A DNA stretch of 64,000 nucleotides. Source: Plicaturopsis crispa FD-325 SS-3. Taxonomy: Eukaryota; Basidiomycota; Agaricomycetes; Amylocorticiales; Amylocorticiaceae. The notes under the pieces were generated by a model. It was given only the letters and a program-made list of their open reading frames with translations. It did not search any database and was not told the origin of the DNA. Position numbers and translations under genes: made by a program. Below are positions 22,400 to 34,391 of the stretch, in pieces (the stretch's first letter is position 1; every line of letters begins with the position of its first letter). The stretch is taken from assembly GCA_000827205.1 (NCBI GenBank), contig KN832558.1, forward strand, positions 802,220-866,219, written 5' to 3'.

Positions 22400-22990
22400 A
22401 TGGAGTCTCACCCATCCGTATGTCGCGTCTTGCACTCATCCCTACCGACCGTATACTGACCAAAACTCGCCCAGTATCCGCTGCTTTCATCGCTGCTGTC
22501 CAAATACCCCAGGACAGCAGGCTCCTTGTTTCAGACGTACAACGACCTCCTGCTCGGTTCGTCCGAGTCATACCTACCTCTTGTGGAGAGGTGCCAATGT
22601 TCGTCCGCATCTCACAGCCCAACAATGGACAGAGGTCGAGGTTGTTGACCTCCAGAGCTGTCAGCGCGGCGCAATCAAGGGCAAGAGGCCCAACACGGTG
22701 CGTCTTGCGCTCTGCGGAGAGTTTGTTGCATGCTAACATCCACTTATCGTGCAGGACATACAACTCGCCGTCGTACCATGTTCACTCGCAGAGTCACTTT
22801 CGTTGGAATGGTGAGTGTGGCTGGCTACACAACACCGAGGAGAATGCTCACATCGAACCCATCGCCCAGGATGCAGAACGCGTTTGGGGGCCTGGGGAAG
22901 CCCGCGTACGTCTACCTCGCTATCACGTCCGACGACGCATCCATTGTGTACTACAAGATCAGTCGTGGAATGGTCAAACCTCCAGTGTGA
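22400..22990 (+). CDS. SEN15: tRNA-splicing endonuclease subunit Sen15
   Basis: Five short exons (22400-22417, 22475-22556, 22618-22697, 22755-22810, 22870-22990) give 118 residues. The protein has the small Sen15 fold, with FQTYNDLLLAQQWTEVEVVD, LAVVPCSLAESLSLEW and the ending YLAITSDDASIVYYKISRGM followed by VKPPV. That last segment is the family hallmark. Sen15 is a structural subunit of the heterotetrameric nuclear endonuclease (Sen2, Sen34, Sen54, Sen15) that removes introns from pre-tRNA. The first coding exon contains only six codons. The spliced length is an exact multiple of three with a TGA end. Confidence 0.88.
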
Positions 22991-23934
22991 ATTGCCCATA
23001 AGCATGTGCGCTTAAAATCATCCGCATCGTAAATTTCTCTGCCTGCCGCGATTGTGAAACAGTTTCAGGACCAACACTGGTCGATTTGCTTCACGAGGAA
23101 GAGCTGTGTCGGTGACGGTGAGCATCTTGCATCATTTAGATTCTAGTCTATATGGGCATGAGTATACGTTACAGCTAATACGCGTCTAGTAGCCGAAGTC
23201 TTGATGTCGTGGGGAAATTGTGCCTACAGCTACAGTACCGTGGATGCTTACATAAGAGGATATTGAGCGTTGAGTCTGGCATCCGCTACTTATGTATGGA
23301 ATACTATACTAACTTGGGCGCGTACTATAGCGTTTACGACCATGTGTGCTTGAAATTTCATAGAAGTCTGCTACACACCTCCTGGCTGTTCTACATATCT
23401 TAACGCTCACGCACCTACAACACCGACACACTGTGCTATCATCATTCCTGTCGATGCTGTAGCGAGCTATACGGCGACAATCTGGATATCAAGAGCCTGT
23501 ACTCACAGCCAACGAAATGAAACAGCTGGCGGCTCGAGCTGCGTAGCACGCTTGATGGTGCGTCAATCCTCTCATTGTAGACACGACGATAACATGCTGA
23601 CAGCGCCAAGCCCTCTGTGACGATTCACAAACATACGACGAGTCGATGGGCTCATCCATGTATGAACCATCTAAACGTGAATACTTCATCCGTCTGTGTG
23701 CCCCGGCTCTTTCGCCTGAAACGGCGTCTAAGTTATGCCGTCTCATCTTGGCACTGGGCGTCTGACGGCTGCGGGACACCGCGTAGGCGCTGCAGATGCC
23801 CGTGGTGTCGTGCGCGGCCGCGTCCTATGCCTGAGCTATTTTACTCTCCGCACATCCCCAATGCAGATACACGTTAGAAAGTGAGCGCACGCCTATATAT
23901 TGACCTATATACTCACTACTCGACTGAACCAGAG
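22991..23934. other. Intergenic region
   Basis: About 940 bases between SEN15 and the DUF6533 gene. Only short ORFs without motifs were found. TATATATT near 23893-23902 lies about 35 bases upstream of the next ATG and may be a core promoter. Confidence 0.35.
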
Positions 23935-26037
23935 ATGGCCTCCGGTACACTAGGTCCCGTACCCATTCAGGGCACTTCATACAACGCTGACTACCTTCAC
24001 ATTGAACGAACGACACAATATATTCACCGTATGTTCGATCCATCTTGTGCCCTTCCCGGATTCATTGATCATTTACCGTGTTCTGGTGCAGTTTCTTCCC
24101 TCGTAAGCACGCACAAAATAAGATTCTCCCTCTCCGCAGCTCACATTTCCAGAGTCTCATGGTATACGATCATGCGTTGACTTTTGCTCGTGAGGTTAGT
24201 AGAGCCTGTTGCAAGAATGTCTATGTTCGCACCACACGTTGATCGCTATCTCCATCGTGCAGAAGGAATACATATGGTCGTGAGTTTTATGGCTTCAATG
24301 ACAAATTCCCTCCGCGACTGACTGTAGAATATATCCCCTGCCTCAGACTGCCGTGGCGGCTGCCCAAAGTGCTGTTCATCTTCAGTCGATACTTGATCTC
24401 TCCCGCTCTCTTGTTCGTTATAACCACCCGACATCTACATATTGCTACTGCTGATCTAGAGCTCCACGTACAGATTTATCGGCGTCGGTGAGCAGCCTCA
24501 CACCCTTGTTATCTATTCCTCGAGTTCTGACTGGTTGTTCAGTGTCAGCAATGCCGGGTTTGTCGGAATCTGTACGTAGCCTCTCACAGCTCCCAAAGCG
24601 CTCTCTTTAATTAATCCACTTTCAGTTGTGAGTTTTCGAACTCCAGGACGAGCAGCGTGCCCAAACTCGCTTTCCAGTTGCGATTCTTTTATTGTATTTG
24701 TAACCTGGTAAGGCCGGAATTTATGTACTCCAACAATGGTTTACCTAACGCCAACTGTGCATAGGCCGAGCGCTACCTCTGTCGCAGTGGCTGAACTGGT
24801 ATCTGTTCTGCGAGTCTCGGCTCTTTGTAGGTAGACCCTCTCCTTCACAGATAGACCAGACTAACGAGCACGGCGCTGTCAGATGACCACCAAAAGGTAG
24901 GCAATTGATGCTTAGGGCGTGGATGTGCATAAGATGTCTTACCCAAAGTTGACAACTCGCAACGACTGACCGAACCTCATGTTTAGCGAATAGTTGTCTT
25001 TCTTACTGCTCTTCTGGGAGGTAAGCACACTCGATGTCGTAAGCTCTCATACAAGTCACAAAAGTTCTGTTTTCCAGCGGTACCAATTGTGCTTCAGCTG
25101 TTTATGATCGCCCCGGATGTACACCATAAGAGTATGTACACCTACCTCCGCGAGGGGATGGATTTTCTCTCTATTCAACGAAAAACATGACAATTTACCG
25201 AGGTTTACAATCGCAGAGATTACATCGCTTGCTCCATCGCCTTTTCCGAGCTGCGTCGGTCAGCCAGCATATATGTATCCTATCACGTAGGTCTACATTA
25301 GACCATGAGCGGGACAAACTTCCATATCGCTCACCCCGTTGTGCCGTACAGCGTAGGAGTGTCGGGGCTCGAGAGTGCGTCGACTGCAAGCAGTCTTTGC
25401 TTCGACGCTGACTTCTTCTAGGTATCATCATTGTGCTCACCTTATACAAACTGTTGCGACATACTGCGCGCTGTGAAGATGTTGGGGATAGCTCTACGTG
25501 AATGACGGTTTCTATCTCGGTGTGCACGCGTCGATCAACTCAATACTTGCATATAGACCCAGAGTGATCGTACGCGACTCTTTGGTTTATTTCATTATCA
25601 TGTTCGGTGAGCATACGGTCTCCCTCGTGTGTGTTGTATGCACCGATAGCTTGGTTTTGCTGTGTAGCGATGCTCGTAGCAAACGTCATCTTGTACAGGG
25701 ACAAGAGTCCGTATAGCTCTCTGCTTTTAGGGTGAGTGCTGTCCCAATATTTCTCTACATCATGTTTATGCCTTTGTTGTTACTACACTAGTCCATGCAG
25801 CACTGTGGCGTGCATAACGGTGAGATTTGTGGCGAACTCTGCGGAGGCACATAGACGCATTAATTGACAGCGTTGCACATATAGGTGTCGAGGATGATGA
25901 TCAACTTGCGTGAGATCCGGCGGCGCGAGGAGAAAACGGCGGGACGTCGTGATGCTCTTCCTGACCGTCGGTGGAAGTCAAAGGAGCACTGGTCGCGACG
26001 CATGCTTGCTGTTTTGAGACAGAACGTCGATGTTTGA
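23935..26037 (+). CDS. DUF6533-type multi-pass membrane protein
   Basis: Many small exons, typical of this agaricomycete family. Recognisable pieces in order are MASGTLGPVPIQGTSYNADY, the DUF6533 entry helix SLSLMVYDHALTFARE then KEYIWSLPWRLPKVLFIFSRYL, IIIVLTLYKLLRHTARCEDV near 25433, PRVIVRDSLVYFIIMF near 25560, AMLVANVILYRDKSPYSSLL near 25670 and GPCSTVACIT spliced to VSRMMINLREIRRREE. The end is a basic cytosolic tail closing at the TGA at 26035-26037. Seven hydrophobic helices are expected. The middle exons (24450-25100) could not be placed with certainty, so the gene may contain an error or lesion there. Function is unknown; the family is greatly expanded in mushrooms. Confidence 0.72.
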
Positions 26038-26411
26038 GACTAGGCAGTACCACGTTTTGGACGGTCTCTTGCCCGCATCGCGGCCAGCTGTGCGATCCTC
26101 TCGTGCTATTCCCATAGAATTTGCCCTGCATGTTGCTACCGGTTTTAACTACAAGTATGAAAGGTTATTTTCCCTCGAAGATACTAGTCCCGACTGCCAT
26201 ACATGCATGCATAGGAAAGGTGTACACTTCTCTTCAGACCCAGACCCTCCTGAAGATCGGATCGAACAGGAATCGCATCGCCTCACTGAGAGACCCTGAC
26301 TTATGTGAGGGCAACCTCAATTATACATGCAAAGCGCAGAGCCCTTCCGCGCAGCATGCATGGACAACGTATATACACTGTAGAAGACCCAAAGCTCTAC
26401 CCCGCCTCAGC
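26038..26411. other. Intergenic region between convergent genes
   Basis: About 370 bases of probable 3' UTR from both sides. No feature was identified. Confidence 0.35.
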
Positions 26412-29237
26412 TCAGTGGACGATGACGCGCTCCCCATCGCCCCTGCCCCCGTCCCCGGCGTCCTCTCTGAGAAAGAGCACGCACACTCCCGAGAACCCGA
26501 AGATCACGACACTCGCGTAGACGGGGAACGAGCGGTCGACCATCAGAAGCATGCCGCCCACCAAAGGCGCGATCATGCCGCCTCTGCAAGTGCGGAAATG
26601 TCGCGATCGTCAGAAACAAAATAGATGCGTGAAAGGCGGGAGGGGACGTACATGCGCGAAAGGGCGGAAGCGACGCCACACGCCGTGCCGCGCACTTTTG
26701 TGCCAAATATCTCAGGCGTCCATCCATACAGGACGGCGTACATCGCCTGTGCAAACATGGCTCAGATGCAAAACTTGGATAGTGAGCACAGGCTGATGGG
26801 CGGACACTCACGGTGGCGCTCAGACTGATCCCCACCGTGCTCGCGCGCACGGCGAGCGGCGTCTCCACGATAACGAACACGACGCAGAAGAACGCCGTGA
26901 CGAACGTGCTCCCGGCGAGGGACCACCTTCTGCCCAGCGGGGACTCGACCATATACGCACCGACCTGCATGTAACAACTTGATTAAGATATACTCTATGA
27001 GGGGGGAGGAGGGGAGCTACGTACGATGGCGCCGGGACACCCGCCGAGCGTGAAGATGACAACATCCCACAGGCTGTCTTCGAGCGACTTCGGCTCGCTA
27101 TCACCGCCCACCGGGCCACCTCGAGTCTCGAGCAGCTTCGGTAGGAAGACATTGAACATCGTGTACGCTGAAAGCCAACACACATTCAACTTTATCCAGC
27201 ACACAAGGGCCAACCGACTTACCCAACGACATCCCAAACCACGCGCTCCACATCAGCAGCGTCGTGCGTATCCTGCCCCACCATCAGCCGCACGAAAACC
27301 ACAACAGCACGGGGAGGGGGGATGATGCTTACCATTCAGGGCTAAGCACCATCGCGACGCGCTCGAGCCACGCCCACAGCGGCTTGTGTATCCACCGCGG
27401 CAGCACCCCGCCGACCTTCTCCTTCACTTCGTACAGCGACGACGGCCGCCGCGCCAGCAGCGCCACGCGGCTGTTCCGCACGCTCATGCGCGGGCGCGGC
27501 TCTGCACGTGGTGGGCGCGGGGTCAGGCGCGGGTCCGCAGACGTCGGCGTCGGGTTCGTAACCGTTATGTGCGGCGGCGGGGGCGGCACGTCTTTGAACT
27601 CGGGCGTCGCGGGCGTGGGATTCGAGTACGTCGACGGGCGCGAGTGCGGGGTGGCCTCGCCCGCGGGGGACACGCCGCGGGAGCGCGCGTCGAGCGAGTT
27701 GGGCGAGTCCGTCGTAGCGTGGTAGTCCTTCGGCGGGGAGTGCGCCCGCTCGGCGTCGAATATCGTTTCGCCTTCACCTTCGCCATCGCCGCCGAAATCG
27801 GGTATGGCGCCGCGCGGGCGGGCGCTGGGCCCGAGGAAGGGTGCGCTCGCGTCGTCTTCGGCTGCGGCTGCGGCGTGGGGGTGGTAGTCATCGACGTCGT
27901 CGAGGTGGAGGCGGAGCTCGGAGCCGTTGAAACGGGAAATGAGCTGGAGGGACTCTAAAGCCTCCTGGTGGCGCCCTGCGTGCACAAGGAACCGCGGGGA
28001 CTCGTGCAGGCGGAAGAACAGGATACGGGCTATGAACATAGATAGCGTCTACAAGGATCACTCTAGTAAGCGCTGAACGGGAAGGGCAATCTTCGTTGCT
28101 TACTATAAGGCCTAGGGTGATGAGCATATATTTCCACCCGCGGTTGTCGATGTCGATGTCGCACTCGACCGACGCGCGCGGGCACGAGTTCTGGGGAACG
28201 ACGAGGAGCGCTACGATCGCGCTAAGGACCGCGCCGAACGAGAAGAAAACGGACAGTGCGGTGACGAGGTACTGCTTCCCTTTTGGCATATGTTCCAACA
28301 GAAGCGTGCCATCCGTGGGCATAGAGCCCTATCGATATACTTAGCGCCCATATGATAGGAAAAGAAATGGACTTACGCCGACGGCACTACCGAGGAGGAA
28401 GAGGAAGAGACATAGAGTGGCGAACGAGTTCGCGAAGGAGGCAAGCAGGCCGAAGACTGAGGTGAAGAAGAGCGTCGCGTTGAAGGCAGTCGATCGTCCC
28501 ATCTTCGCAGGTCCAGGATAAACAGATAAACATCGAATCTTTTGAGTTCATATTGTGACCTACCAAGTCGGAGCCTTCGCAATACACTGATTAGCTTAGG
28601 GTCCTATGGGCTGATGTTTCGACGTACACGTTCCCCAACCTAAAGCACCGAATGCCATACCACCAAACATGGAAGACGATAGCATGCCTATATAACTATC
28701 CGGCACTGCGAAAAGCGCCTCAGTTCCCCTCCACTCTAGCGCAGGTCGCGTGAATTCGACGTACCAGAGAAATGCTGCTGCACGCGGGGCAGTATTATCG
28801 CAACTGCTTGTATCCACATCTGAACGGTATGTCAAGGGTGCAGAGAGGGCAAAGGCCGGCGATTTACATTATCTGCCATCCAACCTAGAGACACACAACA
28901 GATATTAGCGGATATTCAATCTCATATTGTCCTCCTCGGCGCGTCCACACCACGCTAGAAAGCCCCGAGAACTCACCGAAACCACATAATGATAGCAATG
29001 TCCACTGATAGCTCCCTGTGGCGAACTGAGCTCGTGCGTGGGCTCAAACATGTATGGACGCGAATGCAACGCACCCATTCCAATCCGGTCAATAGTCCTG
29101 TCGAGCGGTGTCCGCCCGTCACTCGGCTGCGGCAGCTGATGCTCGACATCGTCCTCGTCGTCCGCGTCGCCCTCGAAGTAGTTCATGCGAGCAGAGTCCG
29201 TCCAGAAACCAGATGCGCGGGGCGTTACGGATGCCAT
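26412..29237 (-). CDS. SVOP/SV2-like MFS transporter with a long central loop
   Basis: Fourteen exons reading from ATG 29237 to TGA 26412. The N-terminus is acidic and cytosolic, then GMGSYQWTLLSLCGFGW and MADNMWIQAVAIILPRVQQH. The motif GWGTCSDLMGRSTAFN is spliced across two introns that both end in GCGAAG. The second half contains SLEDSLWDVVIFTLGGCPGA, ESPLGRRWSLAGSTF and YGWTPEIFGTKVRGTACG, diagnostic of the synaptic-vesicle-2-related family found at the fungal plasma membrane. Between helices 6 and 7 sits an unusually long loop of about 150 residues (27.4-27.9 kb) rich in Ala, Asp, Pro, Arg and Ser. The substrate is unknown; relatives carry organic ions, sugars or sterol-like compounds. 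A TATA-like stretch at 29260-29265 lies close to the ATG. Confidence 0.88.
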
Positions 29238-30536
29238 TGCGACTGACCGACTGGCGACTTTTATATTTCCGGCGAGAGGACAGGCTGAGGACGCCTAATG
29301 CTGTCTGATGGCGCAATCGGTCCTGCCGTTTGACAACAAGAGTGCAGATGACAAAGCCAAAAGACTCAGAGCAGCGGCTGAGTCAGAGAGGATTGAGGAC
29401 AACGGTGTGTCCGGTCAAGAAGGGAACGTTTAGCGCGTCCGACTCGCCACAACAGGTTATCATTTGCGCGTATTGTACAGCAGCAGCATATTGTACGTCT
29501 TTATTCAACAGCTCGCTGAGCCTTTACAACAGACCCTGATGCGACTTGGTAAAATATACCGACGGGAGGAAGGCAGACAGCCTGACGCGGGCCTATATAT
29601 ACATCTCGTCCTGGGATGTCGTGCTGGTGTCTTCTGATGGTGTCGATGGTAAGTACCGACGGTGCGATATTCTAACCATCTCATCCCCGTTAATACAGGA
29701 CACGCATGCCCGTCGCGAATGCACAGAGAGAATGACACGAACGTCGCGGGACGGCACTTACATAGCGCGGAAGTTCACTGACTCCTGAATGAGCCCAAGG
29801 TCAACTCGAGGTAAACATGGGATAGAAGACATACTTACCGTGAATGTCATAGTAGCCATCCATATGACGCGCTGCCTGGCTATGCACACGCATGGAGGAG
29901 GTAGACCCGAGATGCCAGTCCCAACAGCATTCTGGTTGGCGGGCCGACAATATTGGCCGCGGCTGTAACGGGAGACAGGCTCAGCCCAGTCTCAGCCTCA
30001 GATGATTCTTGTCTCCTCCGTTAAGCGACATGCCTTCCCGAAATGAAAGAGCTCCACCAGACAGCTGCAGACTGCGAGGAGATTGTCAAGCAATGTGCAG
30101 GGTGACCTATGTACCGAGGTCGATCCATTGCAGATCCTTTTCCTTTAAGTAGAGGTTCAGCGCGAGATGGTCGTAAAAACGGTAGGACACATACCAGAGA
30201 TGGTTTACTGTCGCACGGAAACGCAGCATGCTCGATGCACCAAGGGCAACATCTACAATGCCATTGCAAAGTGTCTGACGAGAATAAGAGTGCCATTTAA
30301 GAAGCCTTCGAGTCTCGTTCAGAGAGGCGTCCTGGTCAGGTCCTGGTACGTACAGACGTCCTCAGCCAAGTCTGACTTTGAGTAAAATTGACAGTCCGGT
30401 AAATACATTGAATGACATTCGTAGTGTACAATGTAATGAAAAGGAAAGCTAGATATTGCATAGAGGGAGTCAGTAGACAGAACTGTCAGTGCACAGCAGT
30501 GCGCGCATTGTTCGTCACGCTGTTATGTCGATAGCC
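29238..30536. other. Gene-free stretch
   Basis: About 1.3 kb containing the promoter of the SVOP-like gene at its left end and the 3' side of the Gly/Cys-rich gene at its right end. Short ORFs on both strands show no motif, signal peptide or splice-linked partner. No repeat, tRNA or TE end was seen. Confidence 0.35.
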
Positions 30537-31448
30537 TCACCCACCGCCGCATCCGCCACCACAACCTGAAAAAGAAACACTCGTAAGTACTCGAGCGCGA
30601 TCTCATGAAATGCATGCACATACCTCCGCCCCCGCCGCAGCCTCCACCTCCGCCTCCACCTCCGCCGCAGCCTCCTCCTCCACCTCCGCCTCCACCTCCC
30701 CCGCCGCCGCCGCCTCCACTTCCACAGCTACCTGAAGAAGTAGCGACGCGCTCAATCAATTGACAATGGAATAGTGACGCAAGAAATCTCACCTCCACCA
30801 CCGCCTCCGCCACATCTGGCAGCACAAGAAACCCCTCCAGCACCACATGCACTTCCAGATGCGCCCTATGTAGGTAGTGTGCCAGTTAGTACCTGAGCAG
30901 ACCCCTTCAAGTCAATGATCACTCACGCCGCATTCTCCGCCGACAACGAGGCCGGCTGCTCCAGCACAAGCACCGTACCCAGGGTCATCGTAAAAGTACA
31001 TCGGAACGGGGTATATGAAAGCGGAATCGTGCTGCGCGCCTCGTTCATACGCAGCACGGTCCATCTTGCCCCTCTCTAGATATTTGGCATCCCGTTGGCG
31101 CCGCGCTTCCTGTTTGGCCGTCCGCCGCTCCCGTGCTTTGTCGCTCGGGTGCGTAGCAGCGAGAACCTCGTTTTCTGGAGGGCGCAGGAAATCGTGCTGG
31201 AGCCTGTAATTCTTCGACATGCGCTTTATCTTCTGCCCGATCGTTTCACCGGGGAGGGGACAGCCGCAGTACATGTACGGCACATGGAACCGGTTCTGTG
31301 CGAGTGATTTTAGATTAGCTGAGATGACATGATTAGTGGGACTGACCTTCCAGGCCCGGTATGTCAGGTCAAAGGCAGTCGCCAGGTGGTTTTCCTCTAC
31401 TTTGTCGTCACTGATCACAGTGGCACCTGTGATTGAGAACATCAGCAC
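30537..31448 (-). CDS. Unrecognised protein with Gly/Cys-rich C-terminal tail
   Basis: Five exons (31448-31347, 31295-30927, 30865-30793, 30731-30624, 30565-30537) give 226 residues. The first 35 or so contain ATAFDLTYRAWKNRFHVPYM, followed by a single Cys pair YCGCPLPGE, a very basic helix KARERRTAKQEARRQRDAKY, and FIYPVPMYFYDDPGYGACAG. From about residue 155 the protein is almost only Gly and Cys: SACGAGGVSCAARCGGGG, then long Gly runs interrupted by single Cys, ending GCGGGCGGG. The tail is spread over three exons made of GGN codons. Start choice is uncertain because CAATCACAG at 31425 could be an intron acceptor. The family is unknown; metal binding or lipid anchoring of the tail are possible. 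The neighbouring divergent gene also ends in a Cys-rich tail. Confidence 0.72.
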
Positions 31449-31986
31449 CGATAGGGATATAAGAATGCCATTGGGTGATTTTGGCCCGGTATGTCGTGCT
31501 GACCTTCTGCTGATACTCCTTATAAGACGGTGAAAGCAGATACAGTGCTAGTCCTGCCCTTCATGATAGACCCCACCCTCTCTGCGCAGCAACACCATGG
31601 CGATCCTCGAATAATTTCATTTCCTGGGCTCAGTCACTTGTAGCACTCAGGCTCACGCCACATCTGGTCAACAAAATGTCCTGCCGCTATGTCTTCCCTG
31701 GTCCTCAGGCCTCACCGCTCGAGCTCCTGTTGGTCGACCGAACGAAAACAAAATATCGTAGATATCATGGAGAGCTGGCTACGTACGAGGCGAATATGCT
31801 GTAAGAGGGCCTGGGGCCTGCGGGTCATAGGGCCTATTTTTAGCTCCAAGAAAAACGTTTTCGGGGGGAGGATTTGATCGAATCCGTCGCAGCCGTAGCC
31901 GCATATATAAACCCGGTCGCCCGCAGCCACACAGCGCACCCTTCTCACGTTTACCCCCACGACATCCAGCTAAACCAACGACTACC
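31449..31986. promoter_or_regulatory. Bidirectional upstream region of the two Cys-rich genes
   Basis: A 538-base stretch between two divergent genes. TATAAA at 31906-31911 lies 76 bases before the right-hand ATG. No TATA was seen for the left-hand gene. Confidence 0.45.
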
Positions 31987-32434
31987 ATGGACGCCGCACA
32001 CACCCACAACACCGCCAAGGCGACCACCAGCCAGCCCCAGGCGGCGAGCCAGATGAGTGCGTGCCTGTCTTGTATGTGTGATATTGCTTTTATCTGACGC
32101 CAAGCGTAGACGTCATGAGCGCCCCTGCCGCTGCGAGCAAGCAGGAGCACATCGAGTGCAAGCACAAAGCTAACCGTCTCCGTGGTGGAGGCGCCGGAAA
32201 GGTCTGTCCAGTTTTTAAAAAATACAGGGGGTTGCGGAATATTGATGTCGTTACCTGGAAATCCTCTAGGACTGCCTCCTCGGATGCATCGGGTGCTTCC
32301 TCTGCTTTGAGTGCTGCGAGGACTGCTGCGACTGCTTTGCGGACATCGTCTGTGCGTTATATATCTACCCCTGATACTCATGTTGTAAACTAATCAGCGC
32401 TTCTACAGGCTGCCCTTGCGAGATGTGCTGCTAG
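31987..32434 (+). CDS. Small cysteine-rich protein (CYSTM/PCC1-like tail)
   Basis: Four exons (31987-32056, 32110-32201, 32270-32351, 32409-32434) give 89 residues. The first half is polar (MDAAHTHNTAKATTSQPQAA, then KQEHIECKHKANRLRGGGAG). The last 35 residues hold 14 cysteines: DCLLGCIGCFLCFECCEDCC then DCFADIVCCPCEMCC. There is no signal peptide. The density and spacing of Cys, mixed with Leu, Ile and Phe, resemble Cys-rich tail-anchored or palmitoylated stress proteins (CYSTM type) more than a classic metallothionein, which would have few aliphatics. The final exon is 26 bases, yet all four junctions are consensus and keep the frame, which supports the model. Confidence 0.78.
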
Positions 32435-32946
32435 ATGTTTCGACGGACATGTGCCGTGGACTTTACAGAATCAATTATATTGTATTCCTGCGAGGACTCC
32501 TTTGACTGGATATGTTATACCAGATGCTGTTTCACCTTCCGTCGTCATGAACATATTCGTTGCCGAGAGCTGCCTGGGACTGAGAGTCAGAGGTCGACTT
32601 ACCAGCATGACGTTGTTATATTACCTCGTGGTGAGTGCATGGGTATGCACGTTCTCACAGGCGCACGGTCGATGTCATAAGTACTTGACGAAGTACACAT
32701 GTATTCAACATGTATTCATTCGACGAGGTACTCCATGCGCGTCACTGATGATTGAATCGGTATCCCTGGTACGGTTACAATGATGAAAGGGATATGGTGC
32801 TAGAGAAAACTATGCGAATGCGAGCAAAATGCAAGGGGGCAAAGTAGGTTGATCTGCGCATGACTTCAGACCATGCTTCAATCTCGAGGGGGCCAGGCGC
32901 AACGCACCAGTAAGATATGAAATATGTACAAAGCACGACTGCGTAC
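32435..32946. other. Intergenic region between convergent genes
   Basis: About 510 bases, likely 3' UTRs. ORFs here are short and show no motif. Confidence 0.35.
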
Positions 32947-34172
32947 CTACGGCGGCACGGCCGTGAGATCGCGTCTGAACATCTCCGCCACGACGAGGAC
33001 ACTAGGATAGCCACGGGCTGCCTGCAGCGCAGTCGCCTTGCAGCCCAGAGTCATTGTCGCCACCACCTGGTGCGTCTGCATCAGCTCATGTACGCGCGCG
33101 GCCTTCGAGCGCACATCCGCCGCCGGGATGCGGCGCACACTTGTGTCCGACGCCAACTGGCCCCAGATAATTCTGAACGTAGCGCTGCAGTGCGCCGCGT
33201 GGTGGACCGCCGGGCAGTCAGGCGAGCGGGGGAAGTCCGGGGACCTGTATGGTAGATTGTCCGACAGCCGCACCAGCGCGAAGTAGCCAGAGAGGAGCCG
33301 TGCGCGCTGCTCTTGCGACAGTTTTTGTTCGGTGCTCGAGGGCGCAGCGATGGCGGACTCGGGCAGGTTCAGAAGAACGGAGCGCGGCGATATGGCCTCT
33401 GCATAGTATGCGTGCCCCTGTAGGTCGGGCAGGTTGTGCTTGTCGGCAAAAATGATGGCGGGCACTGCTGGAAGTTCACCACTGCGAAGTTTCCGTGTCC
33501 AGAGCTTGCAGGCCATCTGAAGGAGCTTGTCGTTAGCTAGTAAGGCTACCTCGACGACACGCTCAATGTAATGCGACTTCCTGAGAATGCAGCTGGGATG
33601 ACTGATCACGAGATCGGTGAGAGCATTAAATGCCCACGCAGCCATAGAAGTGAAATGGTATTTGTTGGTGATCCGCGCTATCACGACGAGGTGTTCGACG
33701 TCGGCCTGAGAAGTGTTGTAGGATTGCGTTTCGTGCGGCCTATACGCCAGAGGTAATGTTAGTCCACTTCCCAATGTACCATATAATGCTCTGGAAAGAA
33801 CTCACAGTGCATAGAGAATGAACATCAGTGCCCGAAACTCGTCTGCCGTGTCGCCTGGTAGGGTAACAGGGTTCTCATCGCTCGATCCCTCGGCATCTTT
33901 GTCGTGCTCCCCCGGAAGACCGAACATGTCATGAAATGCCGACGAGTCTCGCGAAAGCAGAAATCTGTGAACCTATGGATTTAATTAGCGACAGCATCTT
34001 CGGACAGAATCGTTGCGCTTACCTTGAACAGAATATTTTCGACCAGTATGGTGCAATCCCCATCCTCCATGTAGTACTTGGTGTCGCGGACCGGGGGGCG
34101 GGGAGAACCATGGTCTGAAGCACTTGGCTCTCCTTCGCACTCGACTCGTTGGCGCTTGCGACTATGTTCCAT
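32947..34172 (-). CDS. BTB/POZ domain protein
   Basis: Three exons (34172-34023, 33972-33806, 33739-32947) give 369 residues. The BTB core begins DTKYYMEDGDCTILVENILF and continues KVHRFLLSRDSSAFHDMFGL, EFRALMFILYAL and VEHLVVIARITNKYHFTSMA, the usual basidiomycete BTB layout. The rest is an alpha-helical region like a BACK domain, including WTRKLRSGELPAVPAIIFAD and LSQEQRARLLSGYFALVRL. A short basic, Arg/Lys-rich leader precedes the domain (EHSRKRQRVE) and may be a nuclear signal. Such proteins dimerise and often serve as Cullin-3 adaptors, but the partner here is unknown. It is head to head with eIF3i over 219 bases. Confidence 0.85.
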
Positions 34173-34391
34173 CGAGGGCGCCTTCGTAGGGTATTGTCGC
34201 AGTTGAAGGTGGGTCAGAATATATTTTCATGAGCATTGCAGACACGTTGGAAAGTCGACAGGCGACGGCTACAAGTTGCATAGCCCCTGAAGGGTCGGTA
34301 CCGCCGCGGCATTTGCCGGCAAGCTTGTTTCTCAAAAATCCTCGATCTCTCCTCCACGGTTCTGCAACGGTATCCTCTACAAAAACGCAAA

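Noticed and set aside
22354-23001. Single 215-codon ORF on the plus strand
   Set aside because: It is a fortuitous frame across SEN15 introns; the spliced model gives a real family match instead.
27386-27958. Long plus-strand ORF of 190 codons
   Set aside because: It is antisense to the GC-rich loop of the SVOP-like transporter, is dominated by Arg/Gly/Val from GC bias and has no domain.
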